Translations under genes and position numbers: made by a program
In this document: piece by piece, positions 21,348-35,000 of the stretch
How the letters are laid out: every line of letters starts with the position of its first letter
Numbering within the stretch: the stretch's first letter is position 1
Notes under the pieces: generated by a model
The model's input: the letters and a program-made list of their open reading frames with translations, nothing else
Databases searched by the model: none
What the model was told of the DNA's origin: nothing
DNA from: Macrostomum hystrix
Taxonomy: Eukaryota; Platyhelminthes; Macrostomidae
Direction: 5' to 3'
Length of the DNA stretch: 64,000 nt
Assembly: GCA_950097015.1 (NCBI GenBank)
Contig: CATNEN010000007.1
Location: forward strand, 6,624,001-6,688,000

Positions 21348-22434
21348 ACCAGGACAGAGCGACAAAAACGGGCTGGCTGTGCACATGGCGCCAGAACTGA
21401 ATCAATACTGCAGCGTCACCCAACCTACCCTTTCCTTTTGGGCACGCGGGAGTCCTAGAATGTACAAATAGAACAAAGTCATGCGAAAAGCGCGTGATTC
21501 TGTACAGTTCACCCCTTCAAATACTACCCGCCTCGTCCTAAACCTCTCACCCCCCTTTTGCTATTTCTGCCAGCGTGGAACTGACGAAATAAGGCAACCC
21601 ACTTCAACCCCTCCAGCGTGGAATGGGGTGGGTTGAACAGGAAAATGCTGCTGCTTCTAAGCCTAGGCGAGTCGTAAATAGCAGCTGTTTACAGAGCAAG
21701 TTGCCAAAATAGAAACCAGAAGAGACAGAGAAAGAGTCGGGGTGAGAGCGAAAGACCACACACACAGTCCAAAAAAGCCTCACCCAAGCTAGAAAATGGG
21801 CCTAAGTCCCGAACCCGTAGAAGCGTTTTCCGCACGGCATGACTAGGCAAAATGAGAGCACTCTATTTTACGAGCATAGCTATTGGGCACTTCCGGGAGC
21901 CGTGTCTTGCTATAACAGTCTGTAAAGAAAGCGTAGCTGGATCGATATTACAGTAGTTTTGAAATTTAATTCAATAGTTATTAATACTCGGCTGCAAACT
22001 TGCTTAGCCAAAATGAAACAGAATATAATTATTAGCTCATTTGTTTTATTAAACTGAAGTTTACAAGCAATTAAAATGAGTAATGCGAGACACGTGTGTC
22101 AACGCAACGCAAATCAACACACATTAGCTAAAAACATCAGCTGAAACAGTGGAAAAAATATTATTAGTAGTACTGATAGTGAATATAAATAAGTGCGGAT
22201 TGCAGTTTGCAGTCATTGAATGATTAATCAATGAAATGGCAAAATCAAACAGTCTATGAAGACGGAAATCCTATATTGTCTGAATTCCAGTTTGCAAAAA
22301 ATGATATAATCGCTGAGTTGTAAAAAAACATACATTTATTTTCAAATGAACACGTGGGGAATAGGAGAAAACTATAGATATAGAAAATTGAAATCAATGA
22401 CTGCCTTTGAATTGGCTGTAGTAACTACAGCCGA
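21348..22434. other. Gap upstream of the XBP1 promoter
   Basis: No gene recognised. 21480-21790 is C-rich and may be distal promoter; the rest is AT-rich without clear features. Confidence 0.4.
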
Positions 22435-22922
22435 TAAAAGTAGGAGACAGTGTGGGAAGGAGAGAGGTAGGGTAGACAGTGTGGGAAGGAGAGAGGTAGG
22501 GAAGACAGTGAGGGAAGGAGAGAGGTAGGGTAGACAGTGAGGGAAGGAGAGAGGTAGGGTAGACAGTGAGGGAAGGAGAGAGGTAGGGTAGACAGTGAGG
22601 GAAGGAGAGAGGTAGGGAAGACAGTGAGGGAAGGAGAGAGGTAGGGTAGACAGTGAGGGAAGGAGAGAGGTAGGGTAGACAGTGAGGGAAGGAGAGAGGT
22701 AGGGTAGACAGTGAGGGAAGGAGAGAGGTAGGGAAGACAGTGAGGGAAGGAGAGAGGTAGGGTAGACAGTGAGGGGAGGAGAGAGGTAGGGTAGACAGTG
22801 AGGGAAGGAGAGAGGTAGGGTAGACAGTGAGGGAAGGAGAGAGGTAGGGAAGACAGTGAGGGAAGGAGAGAGGTAGGGTAGACAGTGAGGGGAGGAGAGA
22901 AGTAGGGTAGACAGTAAGGGGG
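22435..22922. repeat. 29-bp purine-rich minisatellite
   Basis: About 17 tandem copies of a 29-bp unit, GTGAGGGAAGGAGAGAGGTA plus GGGTAGACA, with a regular alternation of GGGTAGACA and GGGAAGACA variants. The minus-strand open frame through it is a repeat artefact. Confidence 0.93.
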
Positions 22923-23625
22923 GATATATATAGGCCTAGACATAAGAGAAGGAAAGCGCCAGCAAAATGAGAATGGCAGATGTAAGCGGTATGCCTAGCA
23001 AATGGTCATAGGGAAGGCGAGAGAAGAACCTTAAGCAAACGAATGGGAAATGCTCAACTTCCTCAGGCTTACATAAGTCGGCAACTTTCATTCATAAGAC
23101 GAGCACTCAAATTGAGATAAAATGAGGGCTTCTTAAACGAAGGCCACCATAAAAAGGGAAGTCTTGCAAAAACAAACACTGTGAACTGTCGTCACAAATA
23201 CCGGAAAACAGCATAGAAACATAAAGACAGTTAAGCTGTAGTATGCTGAGGGCAAACAAAGGAAATAGACTAATAAAGTGCAGAACACTACTGCTAAGAT
23301 CGGGGAGTCCCAGCTAGTCATTTTGCAATGGGATCAGAACTCCGTATTCTCAAGATCTTAGGAAAAACGGATCAGAAGTTCATGCGCACACTAGCTACTT
23401 AGCCATCATTTTATTAGTAGCATAATACTATGCACACAATGGACAACCTGTACACTCGCAAAAAATTTAGCTACGCATTTTTCAGCATTTAGATTTCGTT
23501 AATTAGATCATTAGCTTTCTAGCTCGTAGAAAAAAATAAAAGAAACTAGAAATTATTAGTTAAAAAAGTAGCTTTGAAAAAACAAAAAACAAAGGCTGCC
23601 AACAGAGTATCCGAGAAGGCTAGTA
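22923..23625. other. Gap downstream of the SETD2-like gene
   Basis: Nothing recognised apart from the probable 3' UTR of the SETD2-like gene; AT-rich, without repeats. Confidence 0.4.
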
Positions 23626-26600
23626 TCAAAGAAGGCTCGCAACACCACGACCGCCAGCCTGCGGCTTGTCAGTTCGACAGTAAACCGGTCCTTTGCTAGC
23701 CATGTACTTGTCTATGTAGGACTTGGCCTTTCCCTGCACATTGGCGTTAACCTCCAGGTCCTCAATGTGGCGCGTGTGCTTTAACTCCTTGAGCAGGATG
23801 GCGTGGCTCATTTTCTTGACAAGATATTTGAAGTCCTCCGGGTTGGCGATGCGGCCAGCCGGGCAGGCGGGGTTGCAGTAGCGCCGCAGGTAGTCCTGTA
23901 CGAAAGCTTTCATGGAGGATGAGAAGGCCTCCTTCTGCTGCAGCTCGCGCGAGCCGGCCACCTCACGTCGGCGCTGTTCGCATTTTTCGACGCGCTCTCG
24001 CCGGCGGATTTTCACCGCGTTGCGCGCAATCATCTCCTGAATCTCGTCGTGCGACACCTGATAACGCCAGGCGCTATTGTAGTCGAAGACAGCCTCACAG
24101 GCGGCGTCAGCGGCTGCGGCCGAAGTTAACGACGAAGCGGCCGCGTGCTCTTCTGGCACGGCGTCCCATGGATATGTCGGTTCCCAGTAGTGTTCGCTGC
24201 CCTCGAGAGCGCCGGGCCGGTCCCGCCACACCGTCCGCCTAGTGCCAAGGTGGTAAAAGTACACGCGCCCATCAGGGTCTCGAGCGGAGCGCCACTGCGG
24301 AGGCAGGCCGCCAGATGAGGCTGTGCTGGCTGTCGCTCCCGAAAATGCGTCAGATGCGCCTGAATTCCAGTTTGAATGCAAATATTTTGGATTTAGATCG
24401 TACAAAAAGATACGAAAATGTGCGAATGACACTACTCGTTAGTTTGTTTGTCCTCGAGGAGGATAACACTGTCGATTACTCCGCAGTACATTTTCAATAT
24501 TAATTTTCGCTCGAATCGACTCACCAGTATCAGCGCGCTGCGTGACAGCCAAGAGCAGGCGGTGCACAATAGGATCAGCCGCAGCAGCCGCTGCCAGATC
24601 CTCCTGGGTGACGCAGCTAGCGATGGCGGCTGATCGGCGCATTCGCTTGGCTTCGCTTTCGCCCCCGCTTTCGCCGCTGCTGCAACCGCCCCGCAGCAGC
24701 ATAGCTTCGAGCACGCGGCACAGTACGGCGTGAGCCCGGCCAGCGGAGCCGGATTCGGCGGCGGCCTGCAGTTGGCGCCTGTCCGCCTCTGCCATGATGG
24801 CGTAGGCCTCGAACAGGCGGTCAAACTCTGCGGCGGCGGCGTAGCTGTCCGCTGTCGGCTGCTTCTCGAATGTGGCCGAAGACGTCGTCGAAACTGTGCC
24901 AGAAACTCGAGCTGAAGCATCAGACGATGGCAACGCCACAGAGGCAAGCGTTGTTGATTCCTTCAAAGTCTCGTTTGGCAGGTGCTCCCAGCGGGCCAAC
25001 AACTCGGCAGCAAGACGACAGACTGGATCCGAGCCGCCCTGCCGCGTCTCAGTTGTCTTGGATAGTCGGCGAAGCAGTTCAAGTAGGCCGCCGACGACGA
25101 CACTCGAAGCTTTGGCCAGCTGGTCCGCCGAGGCCACAGGAACGCGGGCCATTGCGCCCAGAGCCGCCAGAGCCAGCGGTCTGGCATCTGTATCGGTATA
25201 ATCCCCATTCCGCTCTGTTGTTGCCAGACAGGCGGTCGCCAGTTCGAGTCCGCGATGTCTACGAAGTTTCAGAAGCAATTCTTCGGCCCCAGCGTCGATA
25301 TTCGCTAGCAATTGGAGCAGCCGCGTCTTGGCATGACCCAGAAGGCTGCGCTCGTGTAGCAGGACCTTATTGGAAAGAAAAAGTGAAGGATGAAATAGAA
25401 GCAACGAAGATTCGTTGTTTGGTCTGAGTTCGAAGTGGGATATATACTGGGACAGCTGAATGATAAACTGCGGATATAAGAAATTATAGGAGTTATAGAA
25501 CCTAGCCCAGTTGGGCAACATGCACAGCCAGTGGCACAATAGCAGCTTGTGAGCAAGGCTGCGTACAGTCTGTGTAGCACTCACCCACCCATTTGGTTTG
25601 GTTGTGATAATAGTCTTAGTTGGGAGTCAAACCAATAGGAATAATCCAACTCACCCTAAGCACGCCCACAATTTGCGCTGGCTGCGTGACAGCCTCTATA
25701 TTAAGCGCTGTCGAATCTTTGCCTAAACTTTCGCCAGCCTCCGCAGCTGGACGACCGCAGCAGCCGCAGCGAGGCGGTGTCTGCTTACCGTCCAGCTGAG
25801 CAGCGAACGCCAGCTGGCAACAGGCGATGGTCACCTCGTCGCCTCTGGCGATGCCGCGCCTGGCAAACAGGCCCAACCGGCGCTCGCCGCCGACGATCCA
25901 GACCTGAGCCTCGGCATTCGGCTCGACTACTCCAGCGCCGGCGCAGCAGCTGACAAATCTGGCTGCGTTGCCTTTCGACGAGGTGTCAATCGCCAGCTCG
26001 CCCAGGGGAGCAAAGTGCAGCCGCTTTCCGGCCGACTCGTATTGGACCTGGCGACGGAGAAATTCACTAGAGCCGACTAGTTCACCAACATACTCGATGA
26101 GAAAGTCGCCAGAGTCAATAGCAGCTGTGGCGCGAAGGCCCCAGCCACGCTCCGGGCCCAGATAGAACGGCTCCAGGGGTAGCGGCGAATTGACCGCCGC
26201 GTTGAAGTGCCGATTTGTGCACATCTCAGCGCAGGGGCAGCAATGGTTGTCGCACTCGATGTGTAGGACGCGATTCACGCACTCGGAGCCGCAGGCTTCA
26301 GCGCCCCGCGCCGCCTGGTCGGGTGTTGGCACGCTGCAATCGCAGGGCCAACTGGAAGCTGGCTCGGTGGCTAGTGACGACTTGGCCGTTGCCTGCCGAA
26401 TATTCCGTAGGATTGGCTCGTAGCTGGGTGGCGACATGCCCGGCGGCGCGGCTGGTTTAAGCGGCACTTCAGCTGCGGATGCAGCGGCCGCCCGCTCGGC
26501 AGCTTTGGCCGCAGCGGACGAATCCAACGCGTCATCGAGTGGCTCCTCGGGCTCAGCAACGTCGGAGGACAGACAGCCAGCTAGAAGTGACTGTCGATCC

Positions 26601-29600
26601 TGTTCGTCCAGTTCCACCTCGTTTACGCTACGATCGCTGGCGCCTCCGCCGCCATCGCCTCGGTCATCGAGAATTCGCGAATTCGATGATGCAACTGACA
26701 TGTCGCTGCTGCAGCCACCGCCACCACGAGCACCGCCGCTCGTTGCAGACATCGCGACAGGCGCCGGCAGACCAGGCGGTGTTGTCGGTGCAGCATTGGA
26801 AACTGCGGAAGCCACGGCCGATGCCGGGCCACGCAGGCGAGACAACTCCCGTTGCTGCATGGCCACCTGGCTCTGCATCTGCTTGGTAATTTTGGTCAGC
26901 GCTCCGAAGAAGTCCGTCAGCTGTTTCAGCGCTGCGTTGGCGTCTGCGGCGCCGCCAGTTTTAGAAGCAAAACTGCTACCGATGTTGGCGACACTGCCGC
27001 CAACTGCCGCAGCAGCGGCTGTGGCTACGGCTAACGGCGAGGTAGTCGACGGCAGCTGCTTCGGCGGGTCAAGCCGGGCCGGGATCGCCTTTGACTCCTG
27101 AGGTGGGTAACAGTTTGGGATTGCTTGCTGGATGAATGACGGTGGTTAGCGAGCGGGAATTCAGTCATTGATGGGGAGGCCATCATCATCATCCTCATTA
27201 TCATCATCATTATCTGACATCAAGAAGTCAGCATTATGTGTCGTTAAGCGCGCAAGAGCTGGGCGCCAACCACTGTCAAGGTCAGCGGGGCGACTGTTGG
27301 CGCATGCTTGTTGCTCATCCAGATTGGCTATTTTAGGCTTTTTCTATTATGCTGCAAAAATTGTGCGGATTCGGCGACGCGGGATAATTCAGGATTGACA
27401 GTAGACAATTGAGGATTAGAATGCTCTTGCACTGCGTCGCGGAGACTAGGAAACTAATCTTCCTGATCACTAAACATTGGCACTCGCAATTCAACACTCG
27501 ACTCAATAAAGGTTAACCCAAAACTACCAAATAGGCATCCAGTTTTTTGGTGCCTGGATGCCTGTTAGCTACTAAAATGTGCAAAAGCAACACAGACTGA
27601 GACTAGCCTAGTCTGTGTCTAGGCTTAAAAATACTATCCCAGATCCCTAATACCGGCCATCGGAGAACCACAGATGAGGTTCGACTACGTGAAGTTGGCA
27701 GCCCCTCTCTATACCGTGCAGTCTCCAAGCATTTAACCGATAACGAAAGAATCAAAGAGTGGAAGCAAATTCAAAACTCGGCAACGAAGTTAGCTTATCG
27801 AATCATTCGACGATGATCAAAAATGGGAAAAGCGGGGAAGGTGGTGCGGAAGGGGATTATAGAAACAGCTAGCGGGGTGACGACAATTAAGTATTTTTTA
27901 GCCAATAGCAGACAGGTCAGAGCAGAATGGTGCGAATGTTTGGACTAAAGCGGGTGGGCAATAAAAAACGCAAGAAACACCGAAGCATCGGTTTAGTGAT
28001 GAAAGAGAAACCGTTTCAGGGAGCATGCAGCTGGGCAAGGTCAATCAGTTAGACGTGCAGAGCGGAATGTCGCCGGTCACCCACCTGACGTGTGGCGTGT
28101 AGGCGATCCCCGGATGCGTTAGCATCTCCGCCGCTCCTCCTTCGGCTACTGCCGCTGTCATCGGCGTTGTCGCCTCCACCGCTGCTGCGCTGTCGCTGAA
28201 TCATGGCGTCGACTTGACGCAGCCGCTCTTTCACTTTTTGCCGCTCCAGATGTCGTCGCTCCCGTTCCTCAGCTTTGGAGGCAACCGCCACCACGGCGGG
28301 TTCAGAGGTGCCACCGCCGGATAAATTAGAGGCCCGCTGCTGATGCTGCCGCTGCCTTCTTGATCGGGAGCCAGATTTGCTACGACGCTGACGACTGCGG
28401 CTACGTTGGCGCTGATTCGAGCAGTGCCCGCCCCCGCCTCCAACAGCACCACCGCCGCCACCCCCAGCAGCAGCCGAATCATCCTCAGAGTCGTCGCGGC
28501 TTCGATGCCGCCTATGCCGCTTGGAGCGGTCTCGCCGGCTATTCGAGCCGCTGCTTCCAGAGCGGCTGCGGCTGCCGTCTCCGTCGCGACGATGCCGACG
28601 TCGAGATCGGCTTTTGTTCCCGTGACGGCTTCGACTGCCTTCGCGTCGGCGACTCCCACTGCCGCCCCGACGCTTTTGTCGGTTTTTTTCGTCCGCAGTA
28701 TCATCATGCGCTACACCCTCGTCTTCCTTTTCCTTGCTTCTCTCTCGCGATTGGTGGCGCTGGCGCGACTGAGTCGGCGTTCGAGAACGACGGCGGCGCT
28801 CCTCCTCCCGACGCCGGCCACTGACAGCCTGATCGTCATTCGATCGCTGTTCTTTTGAGGCTGGTGGCGAGGAACGGCGAGGTTCCGATGCGTCTCGAAT
28901 CAAAGTGGCAGCTTGGTACGAAGGTGTGTGACTCCTGCGCTGCTTCTTGTGCATCTCTGCCTCTTGCTGACTTGCAACAATCGGCGCTGCTTCAGAAGGC
29001 GGCTGCAAGGCAAGTTTTGATGAGGCGTCCTTGGGCTCCACTTTTTCACTGCCATCATCGACTACCTCGCCGCCTTCATCGTCATCAAACTCAGCTAATG
29101 TGGACTTTAAATGCCCCTTAGAGGGTACTTTACGGCGAACAGCAACGGGACCGCTTCCTTGGGCAGCTGCAGTAGAATCTCCACCAGAAAAGCTCATGTG
29201 TACCTTCTGGCGTACTTCTGGCAATTCATGTGGAGCGGAGCTCATGGCTGTATCGTCAGCATTGTCTGCATCCCCTAGGCCCATCTCATTGTCCGTGAGC
29301 TGCTGCGGCTCCTCATCTGACAGGGTGGCGTAGGAACTGGCACGAGACTCCTTGCGACCGGAGCCTTTGACTCCAGAATTCCCACCCTCGCCATCCCCAT
29401 TATTTTTTGAAGTCGCTTCTGTCGGTGACCGACGACGCTGGCTGCTGCGGCGCCTATGAGGCGACGCTGTGGGTGACGACGCCCGATGATGTCTACGCGA
29501 GGACGACGACGATCTACGATGCCTGTGACGATGTCGCCGGCTGTCCCGATCGGGCGAGCGCGAGCCGCGCTTTCTTTTCCGATGCCGATGGCGGTGCGAG

Positions 29601-31155
29601 TGTGAGCCGCTGGATCGACGCCGTCGCCGGCCGCCACCATCATCGTCTAGAGCGGCATAGGTGTCCTCGCGCTGCTGCATCTGTAACAACTCGCGCTCGC
29701 GCGAAGATCGCAACCGATCAGCCTCTTGACGAGTCATCAGGGCGCCTGGAATCGGCGGCAGCGTGGCCGGGTTCAAGTGCGACACGTCCGGGAGTGGTGG
29801 CGCCTCGGCCGCCTGCTTGGCTGCCAGCAGCAGGTTTGGTCGATTGTGCTTCGGCTTTGTCGGATTCAGCGGAATACCGCCGCGACCGCTCAGTACGCTC
29901 AGACCCGCTAGGCCAGTCAGGCCGGTTAGGCCGCCACCGACATTGCCCAGACCACCTAGGGTTCCAAGACCACTGACGCTGGATAAACCGGTGAGGCCTC
30001 CTAAGCTACCGAAGCTGCTCGGAACACCCACACTGCTGAGACTCGACAGGCCCCCGATGGTACTACTCATGAGACTAGTAATACTCATGGTGCCCACGCC
30101 CAACTCTGTGCCAGTCAGGCCGCTGCTCCTAGCACTGCCACCACCGCTGTTGATGCGAGCCCGACTGCCAGAACCGCTGATAGCACCGCTTCCGACTGCG
30201 GATGATGTCGGGGCGACACCAGACGAAGAGACAATCGAAGCAATCGGAGCACCGGAGCTTGAAGAGGCTGATTCGAATGGTTGAATCGGAGTTTTCTCTA
30301 TATCGGCTGCGTTTGGTAAGAACAGTTCGGAACGGCGGCCAAAGGCAGCAGCACTGTTGCCACCGCCAGCTCCACTGGGAGCGGCACCGCTGTTGCTTCC
30401 ACCGCTATCAACTTCGGGCATCTTCTTTCGTTTAGCTGGCAGGACGCCGGTTTGCAGTGTCAGCGGCTTCCGTTTGCCTGGTCCGGCCGGTGCTTGCACT
30501 GGCATCGGCTGCCTTCGTTGTTGCTGCTGCGTTGGCGATGTGGCATTCTGCTGACCTGGCTGCTGCTGTTGCTGCATGGAGGCTACCACGATTGCCGACT
30601 GTTGAGGCTGTTGCGAAGAAGTCGCAGCGGATCCACTCTTGGCGTAGCTGATCATGCCAAATGCACTTTTCAATGCGAATTTCACTGGGCCGCTACTCGC
30701 CGAAAGATGAGCAGTCAGGTCCGGCGGCGGCGGTGCCGCTGTATGCTCCATGGCGGCATGCTGCGAAGCCTGCGGATATCCCGGTGGTGGCAGTGGAAGC
30801 TGGTCCGGCAAGGGAATATCAGCCACATTTGAAAAATTGCTATCATCACCATTGTCGCTGCCAGATTTTAGCGGCGGCGACTTGCGTCGAACAGGCGGCG
30901 GTGGCGGCGGCGGCGGAGGTGGAGGCGACGTTGGTGGAGGTGGTGGAGGGGGCGGCGGTGGTGGCGGCGGGGGCGGTGGAGGTGGCGGAGGCGGTGGCGC
31001 CGTTCTCACCGCTCGCACCGGCATTGGAATTTCATCCAGCTCACTGAAACGTAAGTAGACGGAATAAAACTACATCCTAGACAAAAAAGAGTATGCAAAT
31101 GGTAGAATCGGACTTCTTAAACTTACTCAGTCGGAAATGCGGGATCGTACTCCAT
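23626..31155 (-). CDS. SETD2: SETD2/Set2-like protein with degenerate SET core
   Basis: Five exons: 31155-31127, 31043-28085, 27097-25655, 25365-24525 and 24359-23626, 2001 residues, all phases agreeing. The start MEYDPAFPTD lies in a 29-nt exon. Then come a poly-proline run (about residues 25-65), serine/glycine-rich and long arginine-serine/histidine-rich stretches (to about 950), AWS zinc-binding cysteines (from CDCSVPTPDQ, about 1248-1295), SET (about 1301-1429), a post-SET remnant, a helical segment, WW (LPPQWRSARDPDGRVYFYH, 1776-1806) and SRI (MKAFVQDYLRRY to DKYMASKG, about 1903-1985). AWS-SET-WW-SRI is the order of SETD2, which trimethylates H3K36 while bound to elongating RNA polymerase II through SRI. 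Here RFMNHSCEPN has become RFVSCCAGAGVVEPN, the FDY tyrosine is replaced (TIACCQL), and one post-SET cysteine is gone, so methyltransferase activity is doubtful. It may be a paralogue; no other copy lies in the window. Confidence 0.85.
27176..27216. repeat. CAT-type microsatellite in SETD2-like intron
   Basis: An impure ATC/ATT trinucleotide run in the intron between exons 2 and 3. The rest of this 987-bp intron (28084-27098) holds nothing recognisable. Confidence 0.8.
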
Positions 31156-32056
31156 AACAGATTCCACTGACAGCAAACAGGGCCAACACAGGTACAGCTG
31201 GTTTGCGCAATGTCAACAATAAATTTAGTCCAAGTAGAAGATACTCGCGAGAGAACAGAAGCTCTCCGAAAGGCTTCTGTGGATCACCACATGGCCAAGC
31301 GGCTCTGCTGTAACAAATAAGCGACATGAATAAAAAAACGGAAGTATATTATCTAATTTCATGCACTATGTACGCTCGTACAACAATATTTGCAACAATA
31401 TTTTTATTATTATGCCTGATTGATTAACTTTCATATCTAATATGAAGGAGATAGCAACAGGGCTGGGTGGGACAATGTGATCAAGGTTGAGGGGAAAGAT
31501 AGGATCAAGGTTGGGTGGGAAGATGGGATCAGGGCTCAGAGGGAAGATGAGCTTAAAGCTGGTTGGGAAAAATGGGATCAGGGTTGGCTGGGATGATAGG
31601 ATCAAAGAATGGGAGGGAAGATGGGATCAGGGAATGGGTGGGATAATGGATCGGGGATGGCGGGGTTTGGGATTGAAGTTACCGCAAAACTCAAATAAAT
31701 CAATAATATAATCCCGCAAAAAAACAAAAGAAAACATGAATGAATTTGGCACAAAACTGTCGCACAAAAACGGCCTGCAATCCAAGTGCTTTGTACTTTT
31801 TTCTGCATCCTTCAATGCGCTAGATATTGGATACAATAAATAGAATAGCAACGCTCGTACTTCAGCAAGTCAAAACAAGAACAGGTGGCCGATTGAAAGC
31901 CACATGTCTTCAGATTTGGAGGTCCTTGATAATATATGCGCATCAAATTGAATATCTCAGCAACAAATCAGTCGTAAGTAGTGCAAATGCAATTATTTTA
32001 CTTAGTACAGCAATGCGAAACTGTAGATAATCTATCTGGCTAAGCAGATGGGAAAA
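31156..32056. repeat. Spacer between SETD2-like and RRN3 genes, with a minisatellite
   Basis: At 31455-31660 there are about ten irregular copies of a 20-25-bp unit of the type GGGTGGGAAGATGGGATCAGG. The remainder is AT-rich. The RRN3 3' UTR and the SETD2-like promoter must share this 0.9-kb spacer. Just before the SETD2-like ATG is CCTGTTTGCTGTCAG, an acceptor-like sequence that could mark an untranslated first exon or a trans-splice site. Confidence 0.7.
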
Positions 32057-35000
32057 TCACTTGGATTCTCCAAACACAACGCAGTCGCTGCGCAGTCGCT
32101 TCCGCCGTCTCGCAAACAGCTGGCGCGGACCCTCAAGCGCGTCAGCCAGTGACACAGGCGGCGGCTCCTGAACGGCATGGACGGCGACAGCAGCAGACGG
32201 CAGCTGCGCTGGCGGTGTAGTGCCCTTGAGCGGAACCTTGGTGCATGCATCCTGGATCCGTGTTGACTGCTGCATCGACGGTGAGGTTGGCGGCGGTGGC
32301 TCTTCTGGAAGCAACAGCGGCCGTAGCAGAGGCTCGCAGAGACTGAGGCCGTCCAGCGAGGCCGACAGCGGCTCATCGACACCGTCGACGACTGCGGCCA
32401 AAGCGGTAGCAGCTGTCGCCGCCGCGTCCAAAGTTGTTCGACGACGCTTCTTTCGCTTCTTTGATGACGAAGGTGCGCCGGCACCGCAGGCATTGGCGCC
32501 TGTACCGTCGTTGGCTTCGCCGTCAGACAGCGCGTCGATTGCGGCATTGAATTCGTCTAGATGATAACGACGGCATAACAGGGTGAAGCGGCTACGCAGC
32601 TCAGCCGGCAGGGCTGGCCACGGGTGCAGGGAAGAGCGGAGCACCAGGTGAAAATGCATTCCGGCTAGGCTGGCGGCGTCCTTGCTGCCAACGCCGAGGA
32701 GCTCCCGGTGCCGGTGGACGGCGATGCGGACGACCGCCCGAACGCAGGCGTGGAACAAACTGGCCTCGTCTGAGTTGAGAGTGCCAGCACGCTTGTCGTA
32801 TCTGGATGGGTTTGACGCGGGGGCGGAGGAGATGAAGTAAGACAAGATAGGATTGTGGATACGTCGTAAACTGGTCAATTTGTAAGTGTAATATGAGATC
32901 CTGCAGTTCAACAGGGATCTTCTGCCATATAAACCTCACGACAGCGGCCTTGAATGACAGGGAGGAGATGAGACAGGATAGGAGACAGGCGAGATTATAG
33001 GGAGGTAGGTGCTTTTAGGAGCAATAGATACTTCGAGATTTTAGAGGCAATGAAAAAGACCTTCGGATTGCCTAGGCCCAAGTTGCCAGCTCACACTGTC
33101 ACAATAAAAAAAGCGAGGCTAAATCACCTGGCCGCCATTAGCCTGGCCCGGTGCACCAGCATGAGCAGCACAGTATTGAGCAGGTGCGAATGCACAAAAG
33201 CGCATCGGGCGCACAGGTCGCCCAGCAGCGCCAGGCAGCGCAGTCGCAAATTCTCGCCAAGCCTGGAGTCAATAGCGCGCTTCCACAGATAATCAAAGAA
33301 GCCGTGAGCGATCCTGTCGCTGACAGAGCAGGCCAGAGCCAGAAGCAGGTGAATGCGCGACGGTCCGGCAAGGTGGGTGAGCTCTCTATCGAACACAGTC
33401 AGCAGGTCTTTGTAAATGGCGCGAGTGCGCGGCCAATCGGCCGGGTCGAGCTCGGCGCGCGCGTAGCAGAGCAGCGGGTGCAGGCAGGCATTCAGCTTTA
33501 GCCGCCTGTCACAGGAGCGGCAAGTGCCGGCTGCGGTGGCCTGCTGGAGAATGATGTGCAGGTCCAGCGTCAGCTTCCACCAGCAGTCGTCTGGTCGGCG
33601 GCCCACAAGGCGGACAGCGGCGGTGCTGGCAGCTTCGACCGAAGATTGAGTACAAGTGCAGATGGCGGAGGTGCCTGGCAAAGTGATTGACGTCTCTATA
33701 GTTTGTAAAGCGATTTGGCTCTATAAAAATGGTACCGATTTGAAGCCTTAGAGTTAGGCTTAACTGTAGATCCACATTTACGGTCAGTACATGTGACTGT
33801 ACACAGCCGCTGCTTTTGCGTGGCACTTCTTAAGGCTGCGAAAACCTTTTCAGTCCATAGACTGGATAGGGGCCGCCACAACAAATAAGAATGGAAGGCC
33901 ACGTTTAAATGTAAATCGGGGTGTATTAAATTAATAAGATGATTCATTGACACAACACAATAATATTAAGATAAATTCAATAAGATCACGTTTTGTTGGC
34001 TTTCTACTGATTAAAAAACATATATTTTAATTTTGGGGAGGATAACTACAGGCCAGAGTATGAGCTTTCGATTTCTGCCCGAGAAGTTGGACGTTCGAAT
34101 CGCAGTGCAATCGAATCAATTTTTGTCCCTTGCTCCAGTTGACTCAGCAAAATTGTTACCGGCATTTGCTGGGGCTGGGTGGGGGTAGCGGCCCCAGTCC
34201 ATGGACTGAACAACTGTCTGCATGCAGCTCGGCGCAATAGCTGCGACTGTGCCACTGACTGTACATCTGACCCAGACATTCCGGACGAAAAGTGACACAG
34301 TAACTATTTTTCAGACAGACCGAACTCACCAGCCTCATCCGCTAGACGCTCCAGCTTGGCCACAGTTCTGCAGGCTACAAATAGGAGGCGAATTCGCAGA
34401 CCGGCGGGTCCAGACAGGTAGGTAGCTGCGGCGCGCAGCATGTTGAGCAGGTAGCAGGCCAGCTGGCGAGTTGGCCGGCCCCACAGGCAGCGCTGCTCGG
34501 CCAAGTCGCAGATGACGTCGGGCGCTGAGGCGGGGAAGGCGGAGGCGAGGGCCTCCAGCAATCGGTGCGCTAAGCTGAACTGCAGCCTAAAATGGGGAAA
34601 TAAATGGAATTAGTTGCAGCTTATCTAGTAATGGAAAATACTTGGGGAGGGGCAATGCCAATCCCCGATCAGAAATCTGCAATATGCTAATCTCGCTTAT
34701 CAGAAATCTCTGATAACTATTTTACAGCTTAACGACTACATATTTTCCTGAGCTAAGATTAGCACTCTCGACCTCTCCTCGGTTAGAAGTCCAAAGCAAT
34801 AACCACTGAGATATGATCTGTTTCATTATTAGAGGCCATGAAAACAGAAGGAATGGATATTATAGGGTATTTTTTTACAAAAATCCTATACAAAAAATAG
34901 TGAATTTATTATTCAAACCAACTTATCAACTTCGAAGTCATCAGGCTGGGCCGCGTCATCAGGTAGTGCCGGGTAGAACCAGCCAACCGCAGTCTCTATA

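Noticed and set aside
22425-22943. 172-codon minus-strand frame
   Set aside because: Translation of the 29-bp minisatellite; no non-repeat sequence.
28231-30832. Several 100-190-codon frames on both strands over the large SETD2-like exon
   Set aside because: Shadows of a GC-rich coding exon; only the 2.96-kb minus frame joins in phase to the AWS exon.
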